Origin: Pseudoalteromonas sp. S16_S37
GTDB lineage: Bacteria; Pseudomonadota; Gammaproteobacteria; Enterobacterales; Alteromonadaceae
Assembly: GCF_014694405.1 (NCBI RefSeq)
Contig: NZ_JAAUWV010000015.1
Coordinates: 18,213-82,212, forward strand
Direction: 5' to 3'
Length of the DNA: 64,000 bases
Positions 52,702 to 62,450 of this stretch are shown here, in pieces. Position numbers and translations under genes: made by a program. Within the stretch, counting starts at the first letter, position 1. Each line of letters opens with the position of its first letter. A model generated the notes under the pieces. That model searched no databases and was not told the origin of the DNA. It saw nothing but the letters and a program-made list of their open reading frames with translations.

Positions 52702-55672
52702 CGCTGAGCTTTCCCTATCGTTGCTAATTAAAGAAACCACCACCGCAACGCGTGAACTCTCAAAGCTTGAAGAGCAAGTAAAAAAGTCCGCAAGAGCAAC
52801 GTCTGATTTTGCCGATGATGTAGATTGGGCTAAAAAATCTCTAGCGGGCTTTTTATCGCATATAAAAGGTGCAAGTAAAAATCTTATATGGCTACATCAA
52901 GATTTTAAAACCGCAAAAAAATCAGCTTCAAGCTTTGGAAAAGAAGCGGGTAAGTCGTTTAGCCAACTAGAGCAAAGTTCAGACAAAGCCAAAGGCAGAC
53001 TTGCAGCTTTAGAAGATCAACTTCGAAAGAATATTAAAGCAAGTAAAGATCTAAACTCGTCTATGGGCGCTAGCGGTTCAGCAAGTAGCAGTGTTAGTGC
53101 TGACAGTAATAAAAAAGTTGGAGGCTCACCTTTTAAAAAATCACTTGCGGGTATAGGCAGTTTTGCAAAAGGTGTTGCAGGTGCTGCCGGGGCTCCATTG
53201 TTGTTAGCTGATGCTGTGGTTGCAGCAGGTCAAAAAACGATAGCTGTAACGTCTCAATTTGAAGCGCTTGAAGCGAGAATCAATGTTGTTGCAGCGAGCT
53301 CTGAAAAAAGCAAAGAGATTTTCCACAATCTCAAAGAAATGGCAGAAGCAACGCCACATGGTATTGAGCAAACCACCAACGCTTTTTTAGCGCTTTACAA
53401 CAACGGGTTAACACCTACTAAAGAGGCGATGACTGCCTATGGTGATATTGCCAGTGCCATGGGGATGAGTTTGTTAGATGTATCAAGCAATGTCATCAAT
53501 GCAACTTCTCTGAATGCTAAAACACAGGAAACCGCTTTTGCTAACCTTGGGATCAACGCGAAAGCAACAGAAGAAGGACTAGCGCTTACGTATAACGGTG
53601 TAACGACCAACATCAAGGATAATACGGAGAGTATTCAGCAGTATTTTAACCAGTTAGCGCAAAGCAACTTTGCTGGGGCAATGGCTGAGCAAATGGATAT
53701 GATGGGAGGGCGTGTTCAGCGCTTTCAGTCTGAATGGAATGAGCTCTTTTTAAATATAAGTAATGCTGGTCTAGGTGATGTAATTAAATCATCACTAACG
53801 ACAGCAACAGATGCACTCGACACTTTTAATGATTCGCTTGTTTCGGGTCAGTTAGGAAAATATGTAGACGCATACCTTGGGCCATTAAAATCAGGATTCA
53901 GTATGCTTTATAAGTTTACACTGGGTGATGAGCTTGAAGCGGCTTTAGGGGCAACGACTGGTTTCTTCGCCAAAGCGCTAGAAAACTGGGGAGGGACAAC
54001 TGAAAAAGGGCTATTAAAGCTCAGCTTAAATTATGTGTTAATTCCAGAATCTGTCAGCTCCGCTATTAGTATGGCGAGTCAAGAGTTCAATCATTGGATG
54101 GATCGTTTTGATAGTGCGACAGGTTACGCACTAAAAGGAATTAAAAATGGTGTCACTTCAGCCTCTGAGTCTTTATATATAGAGTTTAAAAAGTCGGTTG
54201 GTAAGCTTAATCCATTTCACGACTCTTTCGACTACGAGCAAGAGAAGAATCAGGCAGCAGAAAATAAAGCAAATCGAGATAAAGAGCTTCAGAACCTGAA
54301 GGAGAATGACCCAGAAAAGAAAGAGCAGCTTGCAAGCAGCAGTTTTTCTGATCGGTTTAAAAGCTATCAAGAGCAAATGCAAAAGCGCAGAGAAGCGCTT
54401 ACAAAAGAGTTTTACCAAAAGCTTGATGAGGGAGATAAGTTAGGTAAAGCATATGATGAGAAGCAGCAAAGTTATGCTGACAACTATAACAACGCTAAAA
54501 ACAATACTGAAATTGGTTTAAAACCTGCAAAAGGTCCAAAAGCAAGCTCTGGATTAACTAACGCAGGGGCAAAAAATGATGTGCAAACAATTGTTAGCGC
54601 ATTAGACCCAAAAAGTGACAATACATCTGCGCAAAAAAACGCCGAAGAAACAGAAAAGCTGCTGACACAAAGCTGCGAGCGTCAACGTGGAATAGTAGAA
54701 AGCTCAGAAAATCAGCAAACACAAATTCAAACAGACTTAATTAAAAAGCGCCATGAAAAGATTATTCAGCTTGAAAGGCAGAAAAATGCGCAGCTTGCCA
54801 GTGAAGCTTCAGGTTTTATGTCTCAGTTGCAAAATTTGGGTGACTCGCTCAATGGTGACTTAACAAACCCCGAAAATGTAGAAGAAGCAATACGTGCAAC
54901 AGTGGGCGCATTTGAGTCTGGCAAAAGCTTAATCACGGACATATTTGGTAGTGAAGAAGATGAAGAAGACGAGTCAGGTAACCTAGATAGCTTTGAAGAA
55001 AAAAGCTCGGAAGAACTTGATAGATTACAATCTCTTAATGATCAGAAAGCTGATTTAGAGGTAGAAAGCGAAGCCGAGAAGAATCAAGAGATAGAGCAGC
55101 TAGAACAAAATAGGATGCAAAGTCAGCTAGGTGCGTCCAGTTCGTTTTTTGGCCAGATGAGTGGTTTGGCGAAGAACTATGCTGGTGAGCAATCCAAAGC
55201 TTATAAGGGTCTTTATGCTGTTTCTAAAGCGTTCAGCATAACCCAGGGTGTCATGAGTATTGCCACAGGTATTGCACGTGCTAATGAGCTTGGCTTTCCA
55301 GCGAATATTGCTGAAATGGCACGGGTAGCCGCTACGGGCGCATCGGTTATGAGTACCATAAAGGGGGCAAATTTTTCAGGCGCCTATGACCACGGTGGTC
55401 TGATCCCCGCCGGTAAAATCGGCCTAGTGGGTGAATATGGGCCTGAACTTATTGCAGGCCCGATTAACGTCACCAGCCGTCGCACCACCGCAGGGTTGAA
55501 TACGTCAAATAGTGCAGCAGAACAAACACCACAAAACATCGATAAATCAGTCAAATTTAATTACGTCATCAATGCCAATGATAGTGACGGCGTTGCGCAA
55601 GTAATGAAGCGTGAGCGCGCCAAAATCATGCAAGATGTACGTTATGCAATGGAGTCAGGAGAATGGGATTAA
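52691..55672 (+). CDS. Tail tape measure protein
   Basis: 993 aa from the ATG at 52691 (MATNAELSLSLLIKETTTATRELSKLEEQV). Features: an Ala/Lys-rich coiled N-terminus, a TP901-type core (LKEMAEATPHGIEQTTNAFLALYNNGLTPT..., MAEQMDMMGGRVQRFQSEWNELFLNISNAGLGDVI), a long acidic coil with Gln/Glu runs, an Ala/Gly-rich hydrophobic stretch (GVMSIATGIARANELG), and the C-terminal motif YDHGGLIPAGKIGLVGEYGPELIAGP. It sets tail length; using about 0.15 nm per residue the tail would be near 150 nm. Confidence 0.93.
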   Translation: MATNAELSLSLLIKETTTATRELSKLEEQVKKSARATSDFADDVDWAKKSLAGFLSHIKGASKNLIWLHQDFKTAKKSASSFGKEAGKSFSQLEQSSDKAKGRLAALEDQLRKNIKASKDLNSSMGASGSASSSVSADSNKKVGGSPFKKSLAGIGSFAKGVAGAAGAPLLLADAVVAAGQKTIAVTSQFEALEARINVVAASSEKSKEIFHNLKEMAEATPHGIEQTTNAFLALYNNGLTPTKEAMTAYGDIASAMGMSLLDVSSNVINATSLNAKTQETAFANLGINAKATEEGLALTYNGVTTNIKDNTESIQQYFNQLAQSNFAGAMAEQMDMMGGRVQRFQSEWNELFLNISNAGLGDVIKSSLTTATDALDTFNDSLVSGQLGKYVDAYLGPLKSGFSMLYKFTLGDELEAALGATTGFFAKALENWGGTTEKGLLKLSLNYVLIPESVSSAISMASQEFNHWMDRFDSATGYALKGIKNGVTSASESLYIEFKKSVGKLNPFHDSFDYEQEKNQAAENKANRDKELQNLKENDPEKKEQLASSSFSDRFKSYQEQMQKRREALTKEFYQKLDEGDKLGKAYDEKQQSYADNYNNAKNNTEIGLKPAKGPKASSGLTNAGAKNDVQTIVSALDPKSDNTSAQKNAEETEKLLTQSCERQRGIVESSENQQTQIQTDLIKKRHEKIIQLERQKNAQLASEASGFMSQLQNLGDSLNGDLTNPENVEEAIRATVGAFESGKSLITDIFGSEEDEEDESGNLDSFEEKSSEELDRLQSLNDQKADLEVESEAEKNQEIEQLEQNRMQSQLGASSSFFGQMSGLAKNYAGEQSKAYKGLYAVSKAFSITQGVMSIATGIARANELGFPANIAEMARVAATGASVMSTIKGANFSGAYDHGGLIPAGKIGLVGEYGPELIAGPINVTSRRTTAGLNTSNSAAEQTPQNIDKSVKFNYVINANDSDGVAQVMKRERAKIMQDVRYAMESGEWD

Positions 55673-56250
55673 CCGCATTAACACAAATTGCAAAAGCCAA
55701 AATTTCTTCAGAAACAAAAAGCCTCGTTACTAAAAACAAATACAGTTTTACCCGTCAGGTACGTCAGCTCGGCCAACCGCAAAGGTGGCGCATTAAGCTC
55801 ACTTCAACGGCGATGCCTTATCAAGAGGCCATGGCGGTGTATGCAGAAGTGGCAAGCTTAGATGGGGTATTTGAAAAAACCAAGTTGTCAAACCCGCTGC
55901 CACAAATTGGCAGCGTGTTGAGTGCAAAAACTGCAGAGTCAATTTCGCAAGGTGAGAGCTCGGTACGTGTTGCGGTGTCTGCAAAAGGAGAAGGCGTGGC
56001 ATTTTCAGCAGGTGACTTTATTCAGTTTTTAGGTCACCACAAGGTATATCAGGTTACGGGGTTTAATAGCGATGCAGACATTATTCACTTTTATCCCAAG
56101 TTGAAAACGAATGTGGCGGGTAACAGCGCGATTCAATGTGGCGAAAATGTACAGTTTTTAGTGTACAGCGATGATGATGACACTGAGATCTCTATTTCAG
56201 CTGGCCGACCCATTCCCGTGAGCATCGAGCTGGTGGAGGTAACGCAATAA
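55663..56250 (+). CDS. Minor tail protein (distal-tail-like)
   Basis: 195 aa, beta-rich: GLTALTQIAKAKISSETKSLVTKNKYSFTRQVRQLGQPQRWRIKLTSTAMPYQEAMAVYAEV. It occupies the slot between tape measure and hub genes, where distal tail/minor tail proteins form the ring closing the tube. Family not named with certainty. It overlaps the tape measure gene by 10 bp and the next gene by 1 bp. Confidence 0.7.
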   Translation: MGLTALTQIAKAKISSETKSLVTKNKYSFTRQVRQLGQPQRWRIKLTSTAMPYQEAMAVYAEVASLDGVFEKTKLSNPLPQIGSVLSAKTAESISQGESSVRVAVSAKGEGVAFSAGDFIQFLGHHKVYQVTGFNSDADIIHFYPKLKTNVAGNSAIQCGENVQFLVYSDDDDTEISISAGRPIPVSIELVEVTQ

Positions 56251-56858
56251 TGTCTACAGCATTAAAACAAGCGCTCGCTGGTGATTATCAATTTTGCCAT
56301 TTACTGAAAATCCAATTCGATTGGGGTCCAATATATATGACTGATGCGGATGAAGATATTAGCTATGGTGGCAACATTTACCTTGCTGGCATGCTAAAAA
56401 GTTTCAGCTCGGTAAAACATAGTAGCGGTATTCGCATTGGTGATTTAAAGCTTAATTTTAATGCCTTGGACTCAGCCGTTGTGGCATTAGGCCTTGGTGA
56501 AAAGTGGATGAACCGTCGTGTTGAGTTATCCAAGCTGATCATCACGGATGCACCTGTAGGGGCTTTGTCTTTGTACAAAGGGCTGATTTCAAAAATGGAT
56601 ATGAACTCCTCTGGCACCATGAGCTTTACCGTCAGCTCTATTTGGGCCGATTTTGAAAAATCCGCAGGTCGGCAAACAAATACCGCAAGTCATCAGAAGT
56701 TTTTTCCTAATACCGATCCGTTTGAGCACACGCCTTTCTTAACAGATTCAGTACCTTGGGGTAAAGAAGGTGATGGCACGGTGAAGTCTCGTTCTGCCAA
56801 ATCGAGCTTTGAAGCACCGAGAAATAAGCGCAATAACAACCAGCAGCAGGAGCCATAG
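56250..56858 (+). CDS. Minor tail protein (DUF2163/BR0599-like)
   Basis: 202 aa. LLKIQFDWGPIYMTDADEDISYGGNIYLAGMLKSFSSVKHSSGIRIGDLKLNFNALD is close in pattern to the phage/GTA family that starts by describing the field around column-like tail hub proteins. The C-terminus is disordered and Asn/Gln-rich (SSFEAPRNKRNNNQQQEP). It is a tail tip component next to the J-like protein. Confidence 0.72.
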   Translation: MSTALKQALAGDYQFCHLLKIQFDWGPIYMTDADEDISYGGNIYLAGMLKSFSSVKHSSGIRIGDLKLNFNALDSAVVALGLGEKWMNRRVELSKLIITDAPVGALSLYKGLISKMDMNSSGTMSFTVSSIWADFEKSAGRQTNTASHQKFFPNTDPFEHTPFLTDSVPWGKEGDGTVKSRSAKSSFEAPRNKRNNNQQQEP

Positions 56859-56859
56859 C

Positions 56860-59800
56860 ATGGGTTTTTTAGGTAATATCGTTAGCGGCTTTTTTAAGAT
56901 TTTGGGGGTCGATTTAGAGCCGCAACCTCAAAAGCAAGTACAAGGGGTCGATTTTACAGCACCTGCAACTGACGCTGCTATACCTGTATTTTATGGAGAA
57001 GTAAAAAGAACAGGCGGCACGATTATCTACCGCGCGACGAATGATGCGGTGCGAAATGATGTAGAAAATGAGTTACTTCACCTTATCATTGTTTGGGGTG
57101 AAGCAAACGGTGCAACAGTAAAGCAGATTTACATTGATGATGAGCCAATCACATCTGATAAGTTCCATGATGAGGGAGCACATTGGTGGGCTTATACAAT
57201 TGATATTAAGGGGGAGCGTTATTCTGACCCTCTTTTAAACGCTAGCGGCTGGTCTCCTGACAGAAACTTACCCGAAGGCTTGTTGTATAGCTATGTACGT
57301 TTAGAGATGGGCGCTGACGACCCTGTTTTTACTTCAAGGCCAAACATTACCGCAGACATTGAACAAACGCGTATCCATGATGTGCGAACTGGAACTAAAA
57401 GTAATGTTACTTCTAACCCTGCGCTGCAACTATATGATTATTTAACCAATGCGCGTTACGGTAAAGGGTTACCCAGCTCAGACTTAGATGTCGAAAGCTT
57501 TAAACGTGCCGCTAATATTTGTGATTTGCAGGTAGAGAGCTATGAAGGGGGAGCAACAATTCCGTTGTACACCTCCAATGTGCGACTTAATACCAGTCAA
57601 TCAGTAAAAGCCAATTGTGAAATGCTTTTGGCTTCGATGCGCGCCAGCTTACCTGTGGTTAATGGCAAACTAACGTTAGTGCTTGAAGAAAATAAGGCGC
57701 CGGTATCATGGGAGGCCAATGAACAAACCATTGTAAGTGATATTGAGGTTAACGATGCCTCAAAAAAGGATCGCTACAACCAAGTAACGGTTCAGTACTA
57801 TGATGAAAAGCGCAATGGCAAGCTACAAGATGCTGTATTTCCAGAGCCAAGCAGTGCGATTGATACGCAATGGTTAGCCCAAGACAACGACATTCGTTTA
57901 ACCAAAAAAGTAAAAATTGAAACGCTCAACAGCTTCTATGAAGCAAAGCGTATTGCGGAGTTTATTGCGCGTAAAAGTCGTGAACAGTTAAGCATTAAAT
58001 TTACGGCTCGTGATGATGCGGCTTTACTGGCAATTGGTGACGTTATTCGCGTTAGTGATGAGTTGCTAGGGTTTGATAAAAAGCCTTTTGTACTCAATGA
58101 TATGGTGCTTAATGGCAGTGGCGAAGTTGACTTAAGCTTAGTTGAGCATCAGCCCAGTCATTTTTCATGGGAGCCGAGTGCACCACAAACAATCATCGAA
58201 GATACCGTATATCGCTCACGAAAGCCGGATGCCCCAGCAGGATTACAAGCTAGTGTAGGAGAGGATAATACCCTAAAGGTTGAATGGCAATCAGCGTCAA
58301 ATGACTTTGAGTACCAAGTTCGCAGGAATGGCAAAGTTGTAAAATCAGGTAATACGACCTTACATGACATCTCGTTAGCGCTGGATGCAGGTGAGTACCA
58401 AATCAGTATTTATGCGGTCAATATACTCGGCTATCGAAGTAGCGCAGCGACTTTGTTGTTTACTGTTGCAGAGCCGGCGGTACCTACTGTTGAAATCACC
58501 TCGCTCACACCGACAAGTGTTGTGCTGTATGCAACTACAACAGGCGCATCCACGCAAACCAACTATGAGTGGCAGTTTGCAGGGGAAGGTGAGCAAAAAA
58601 CCGTCATCTCTCAAGTGCTCACCGTTTCTTCATTACTACCTTCAAAAAGCTACCAAGGACGTGTTAGAACCTTAAATGCGGCAGGCAAAAGCCAATGGAA
58701 GAGTTTTGATGTTAAAACTGCCGATTTAGCAACTTATGAGCACAGCACCGCGCTTGTATTTGAGATGAGCCAAAGCCCAAATTGGATAGGTATGGGTGTT
58801 GGTTGGCAGCCTGAGGGCATAGTGAACCAAGTTCGCGTATCACTTCGAGATTTGCAAACTCAACAAGAGTTAGCATTTCAAACCTTACAAGTTGAGTTAA
58901 GCGATGATGGTGTGCTGTATGGTACTTTAGGTGAAGAAAAGGACAACGTAACAGGTAGTGAGCTGGTAATTGAGTTTTTGGCTCAGGGCACCAGCAACTT
59001 GATTATTGAAGCACGTCACGAATTGCAAGTAGTTCGGCAAGCTTTTTCTGTATCTGGGCTGAGTGTTAATGAGTTAAAAGAAACACAAGAGAAGATAAAA
59101 GAAATTGATGAGCTTGCCAACTCGGTTCTAGAGCAGGCCTTAAACGCTGAGCAGATTTTTGAAGCCGATTTAACAAGCACACTCTTCCTAGAGCAAAAGA
59201 CCGATACAACCAACGCGGTTATCAGCGAAGCAGTAGCAGCCCAAGCGACTGAAAACGAAGCGATGGCAACCAAGATAAGTACGGTTAAATCTGAGGTTGA
59301 CGAAAACAAAGCACAAATAACGGATGTAAGCCAAACACTGGTTAACACTGAAAAAGCGCTGTCTACCAAAATAAGCACGGTTAAATCTGAGGTTGAAGAT
59401 AACAAAGCGCAAATAGTTGAAGTAAGCCAAACGCTGGCAACAACTGAAGAGGCTATTTCAACTAAAATCACGCAGCTAACTTCTACTGTGGATGAAAATC
59501 ACGCTGAAATTAAAACCTACTACATCACCAAAGCGGACTCAGAAAGCGCAGTGTCTCAAGCAAAGACTGAGTTAAAAGCGCAGGTCGATGATAATTTAGC
59601 TTATTTGAACCAGACCTTTTATACCGCAGTACGTACCGAAGATGCGATTTCAGCAAAGGCCAGTGAACTTCGCGCAGAATATAACGACAATCACGCGATA
59701 ATCACGGACAACTACTATACGAAAAGTGCTGCTAATGAAGCCATAACAGCCAAAGTCAGCACATTAGAAAGCAAGGTAAATAAGAACTTTGCAGGGTTAA

Positions 59801-61056
59801 ACGAAGTTTATTTCACTAAATCTGACAACGACAGCGCTTTGGCAAATTTTGTTCGCAATGTAAGCGTGTCAACACCCAGTGGTACAGCAAGCGTAGTTAA
59901 TCAAATGACGGCACATGCTAATAAGTTGGGGCAGCTAGATGCGCGGGTTTCAATTGGTGTAGACGTTAATAACCATGTAACAGGGCTCACGATAACACCT
60001 GGAAGGATGCGCATAAAAGCGGGCGTTTTTGAGTTACTCGATAACAGCAATAACAGTGCGGTGTATTTTGATAGCAGCGCGGGTAAGTATAAGTTTAACG
60101 GGCATATTAACGCGACTAGCGGGTCGTTCACTGGGCATGTTAACGCAACGAGTGGGTCGTTCACCGGCAACGTGTATGCTAATAGCGGTACATTTAAAGG
60201 ACGAGTAGAAGCTGATAGTGGATCGTTTAAGGGACACGTCAGCGCAACGAGTGGCTCATTCTCGGGCAGTATCTATGCAACCAGTGGAACTATAAATAAT
60301 GCAACGTTACGCTCATGTACGTGGGATGCGGGAATCAGTGGAAAAATCAGCGCACAATCAGGTCAACTGATTCTTGAAAAGTCAGGTGCTATTAATGGAT
60401 ATTGGAATGTAAATGGCCGCTTGTTTAGCAGAAAGCTACATATTTGGAACAATGGAGCATTAGATAGTACTGGAATTTATTCTCAAGATCATGCAACCGC
60501 ATTTTATGCCAGTGCCAAAAGGTTTGGGTTGTATGTGGAATCTGGTGATTGGGCCATGTATGCGGGGTCGGGAAGGATAGGGCCTCATACATCAGCTCAT
60601 GAAACATTGCTTCCTAAAGAGTTATCACCTCAAGAGGGAGATATTATTTGTGATGATGAACTTATGCATATTGCTGATATTTCCAATGCAATTTGTACCG
60701 CTAAGATCTCAAATAAGCCAATGGATGTCACGGTACGTGGTGTATTTGCACTGCGTCGTAAATTAACTGACTTTCAGCCTGCAGGATTAATTGGTTTTGA
60801 AGAGTGGGAGCAGCTTGCTTATCTCTATGACATTGCTGATATCAACGCAGGTGGTGAAGGCGCAATGAATGTCTGCGGCGAAGGTGGCAATTTACAAACT
60901 GGTGACCTGATCTGCTCAAGTTCCATGCCTGGCAAAGGGATGCGTCAACCAACACAAAGTGAAGAGCGTTACACCATCGCTCAAGTACGTCACAACGTCA
61001 CATTTGACTCTCCCGACCAAGTAAAACAGGTCGCCGTTATTTATAAACGAGGTTAA
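56860..61056 (+). CDS. Large tail tip / host specificity protein (lambda J-like)
   Basis: 1398 aa from the ATG at 56860 (GGAG upstream). Residues about 1-430 are the conserved tail-tip hub (PVFYGEVKRTGGTIIYRATNDAVRNDVENELLHLIIVWGEANG...). Two fibronectin-III-like domains follow (about 455-625). Residues about 740-1000 are coiled coil with a 32-residue tandem repeat (KISTVKSEVDENKAQI; 96-bp DNA repeat from 59269). Residues about 1077-1150 repeat GSFTGHVNATS-type strands. The C-terminus (GGEGAMNVCGEGGNLQTGDLICSSSMPGKGMRQ) resembles the intramolecular chaperone/peptidase G2 domain of phage spikes. Confidence 0.85.
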   Translation: MGFLGNIVSGFFKILGVDLEPQPQKQVQGVDFTAPATDAAIPVFYGEVKRTGGTIIYRATNDAVRNDVENELLHLIIVWGEANGATVKQIYIDDEPITSDKFHDEGAHWWAYTIDIKGERYSDPLLNASGWSPDRNLPEGLLYSYVRLEMGADDPVFTSRPNITADIEQTRIHDVRTGTKSNVTSNPALQLYDYLTNARYGKGLPSSDLDVESFKRAANICDLQVESYEGGATIPLYTSNVRLNTSQSVKANCEMLLASMRASLPVVNGKLTLVLEENKAPVSWEANEQTIVSDIEVNDASKKDRYNQVTVQYYDEKRNGKLQDAVFPEPSSAIDTQWLAQDNDIRLTKKVKIETLNSFYEAKRIAEFIARKSREQLSIKFTARDDAALLAIGDVIRVSDELLGFDKKPFVLNDMVLNGSGEVDLSLVEHQPSHFSWEPSAPQTIIEDTVYRSRKPDAPAGLQASVGEDNTLKVEWQSASNDFEYQVRRNGKVVKSGNTTLHDISLALDAGEYQISIYAVNILGYRSSAATLLFTVAEPAVPTVEITSLTPTSVVLYATTTGASTQTNYEWQFAGEGEQKTVISQVLTVSSLLPSKSYQGRVRTLNAAGKSQWKSFDVKTADLATYEHSTALVFEMSQSPNWIGMGVGWQPEGIVNQVRVSLRDLQTQQELAFQTLQVELSDDGVLYGTLGEEKDNVTGSELVIEFLAQGTSNLIIEARHELQVVRQAFSVSGLSVNELKETQEKIKEIDELANSVLEQALNAEQIFEADLTSTLFLEQKTDTTNAVISEAVAAQATENEAMATKISTVKSEVDENKAQITDVSQTLVNTEKALSTKISTVKSEVEDNKAQIVEVSQTLATTEEAISTKITQLTSTVDENHAEIKTYYITKADSESAVSQAKTELKAQVDDNLAYLNQTFYTAVRTEDAISAKASELRAEYNDNHAIITDNYYTKSAANEAITAKVSTLESKVNKNFAGLNEVYFTKSDNDSALANFVRNVSVSTPSGTASVVNQMTAHANKLGQLDARVSIGVDVNNHVTGLTITPGRMRIKAGVFELLDNSNNSAVYFDSSAGKYKFNGHINATSGSFTGHVNATSGSFTGNVYANSGTFKGRVEADSGSFKGHVSATSGSFSGSIYATSGTINNATLRSCTWDAGISGKISAQSGQLILEKSGAINGYWNVNGRLFSRKLHIWNNGALDSTGIYSQDHATAFYASAKRFGLYVESGDWAMYAGSGRIGPHTSAHETLLPKELSPQEGDIICDDELMHIADISNAICTAKISNKPMDVTVRGVFALRRKLTDFQPAGLIGFEEWEQLAYLYDIADINAGGEGAMNVCGEGGNLQTGDLICSSSMPGKGMRQPTQSEERYTIAQVRHNVTFDSPDQVKQVAVIYKRG

Positions 61057-61058
61057 TC

Positions 61059-62426
61059 ATGGCTTATTCCATAGGCACAATCTCAATACAACAAAACAAC
61101 GCAATCATCACTGGCACAAACACGCTGTTTGAACGAGTGGCCAAAGCACAAGTGGGTGATTTGCTTTATGTTCATGCCAACGCGCAAGATATGATTTTGC
61201 AAGTGTCGCAAGTAGTCAGCGACACCCAGTTACGTGTCGCTATGCTCGATGGCAAGCCGTTTATGCCTACGTTTAGCGCAAGCGGTCTAGGTTACGGTTT
61301 AGTGCAAAACTTTACTGCCACAACCACGGCTAAACTTGCCAAAGGCATTGCTGATTTACAAACCAAGTGGCATCAACGCGAGAGCCAGTTAACGGGCTGG
61401 TTCTCAAGCACCGATGACACCTACCCAATCACCACATTCTTGGGCGAGCAAAACGCGATACCCACGCCAACAAAAATAGCAGAGCTTGCTCAAGTGGCTA
61501 TGACGGCAAGCGCTGACTTAGCCAACATGGCTCAAACCATTGAGGCCAACAAACAAAGTTTAGCCACAGTTGAGCCACGTATTGCGCAGTTTGATGCGGT
61601 TTACCCACAGGTGATATCGGCCAGTAATAGCGTGACTGCAAAGCATGATGAAGTGGTCACGGCGCATGCTACAGTGCATACGCATGCAAATACGATTGCT
61701 GAACAAGTACAGCAAGTAAGTGCAGCGCAACAAGTGGTGTTTTCACTCAAAGCCGATATTGAGCAAGCTGCTCAGCAGGTGGATTTAGACCAAGCCCACA
61801 GTCAAGCCGCAGCGGCGTTGTGTACAGTCGCGCAGTCGCAAACACACAGTGATGCACAAACAGTCAGCGCTGATAAAACAGCGGTTGAACAACTTAAAAG
61901 TGAGTTACTGACTCTAAGCAGCACGCTCAATGCTTCTATGGCCAATGCTCAGCTGCAAATCTCCAGTTCAGCGCAGCAGACCCAAACGCAAGCTACGCAA
62001 AAGCAACAGGCAATTGAGTCTACAGCAAGCAATGCCAAAGCCAGTATTGAACAAACGGCCAAGCAGTTTACACAGCAAACAGTAGCAATAGAGCAAAACA
62101 CTCAGCGCTATGCTTACAACGCTATGGCTGCGAGCAATCAATGCACATTAGCTGTTGATGCTGTTACACATCGTGCAGCTGAGTCACATCAAACACTTGC
62201 CCATGCACAAACACTGGCAAATACCGTTTTCACAACCTCAGAGCAAGTGAGCAGACATGCACAAGCGGCAGAGTTAAGCGCACTGCACAGCAAAGCCAGT
62301 ATGGCACTGTGTGCGCTGAGCGTTAAAACGCTATCGGAGCAAAACAGCAATATCGCTACGGCATTCGGTGCAGTATTAGATAACACACTGACAACAGAGC
62401 AAATCAACCAACTATTCCCAGCTTAA
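61059..62426 (+). CDS. Fibre protein F: head domain plus coiled-coil shaft without tip
   Basis: 455 aa. The first 130 residues match the head domain of fibre D at 45454 (TISIQQNNAIITGTNTLFERVAKAQVGDLLYVHA, QTKWHQRESQLTGWFSSTDD, LGEQNAIPTPTKIAELAQVA). The remainder is an Ala/Gln/Ser coiled coil that stops at FGAVLDNTLTTEQINQLFPA, with no receptor domain. It therefore looks like a shaft whose tip is supplied by the next gene, while D has both in one chain. It is 2 bp after the J-like gene. Confidence 0.75.
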   Translation: MAYSIGTISIQQNNAIITGTNTLFERVAKAQVGDLLYVHANAQDMILQVSQVVSDTQLRVAMLDGKPFMPTFSASGLGYGLVQNFTATTTAKLAKGIADLQTKWHQRESQLTGWFSSTDDTYPITTFLGEQNAIPTPTKIAELAQVAMTASADLANMAQTIEANKQSLATVEPRIAQFDAVYPQVISASNSVTAKHDEVVTAHATVHTHANTIAEQVQQVSAAQQVVFSLKADIEQAAQQVDLDQAHSQAAAALCTVAQSQTHSDAQTVSADKTAVEQLKSELLTLSSTLNASMANAQLQISSSAQQTQTQATQKQQAIESTASNAKASIEQTAKQFTQQTVAIEQNTQRYAYNAMAASNQCTLAVDAVTHRAAESHQTLAHAQTLANTVFTTSEQVSRHAQAAELSALHSKASMALCALSVKTLSEQNSNIATAFGAVLDNTLTTEQINQLFPA

Positions 62427-62450
62427 TATCAATGATTAATAGGTAATAAC

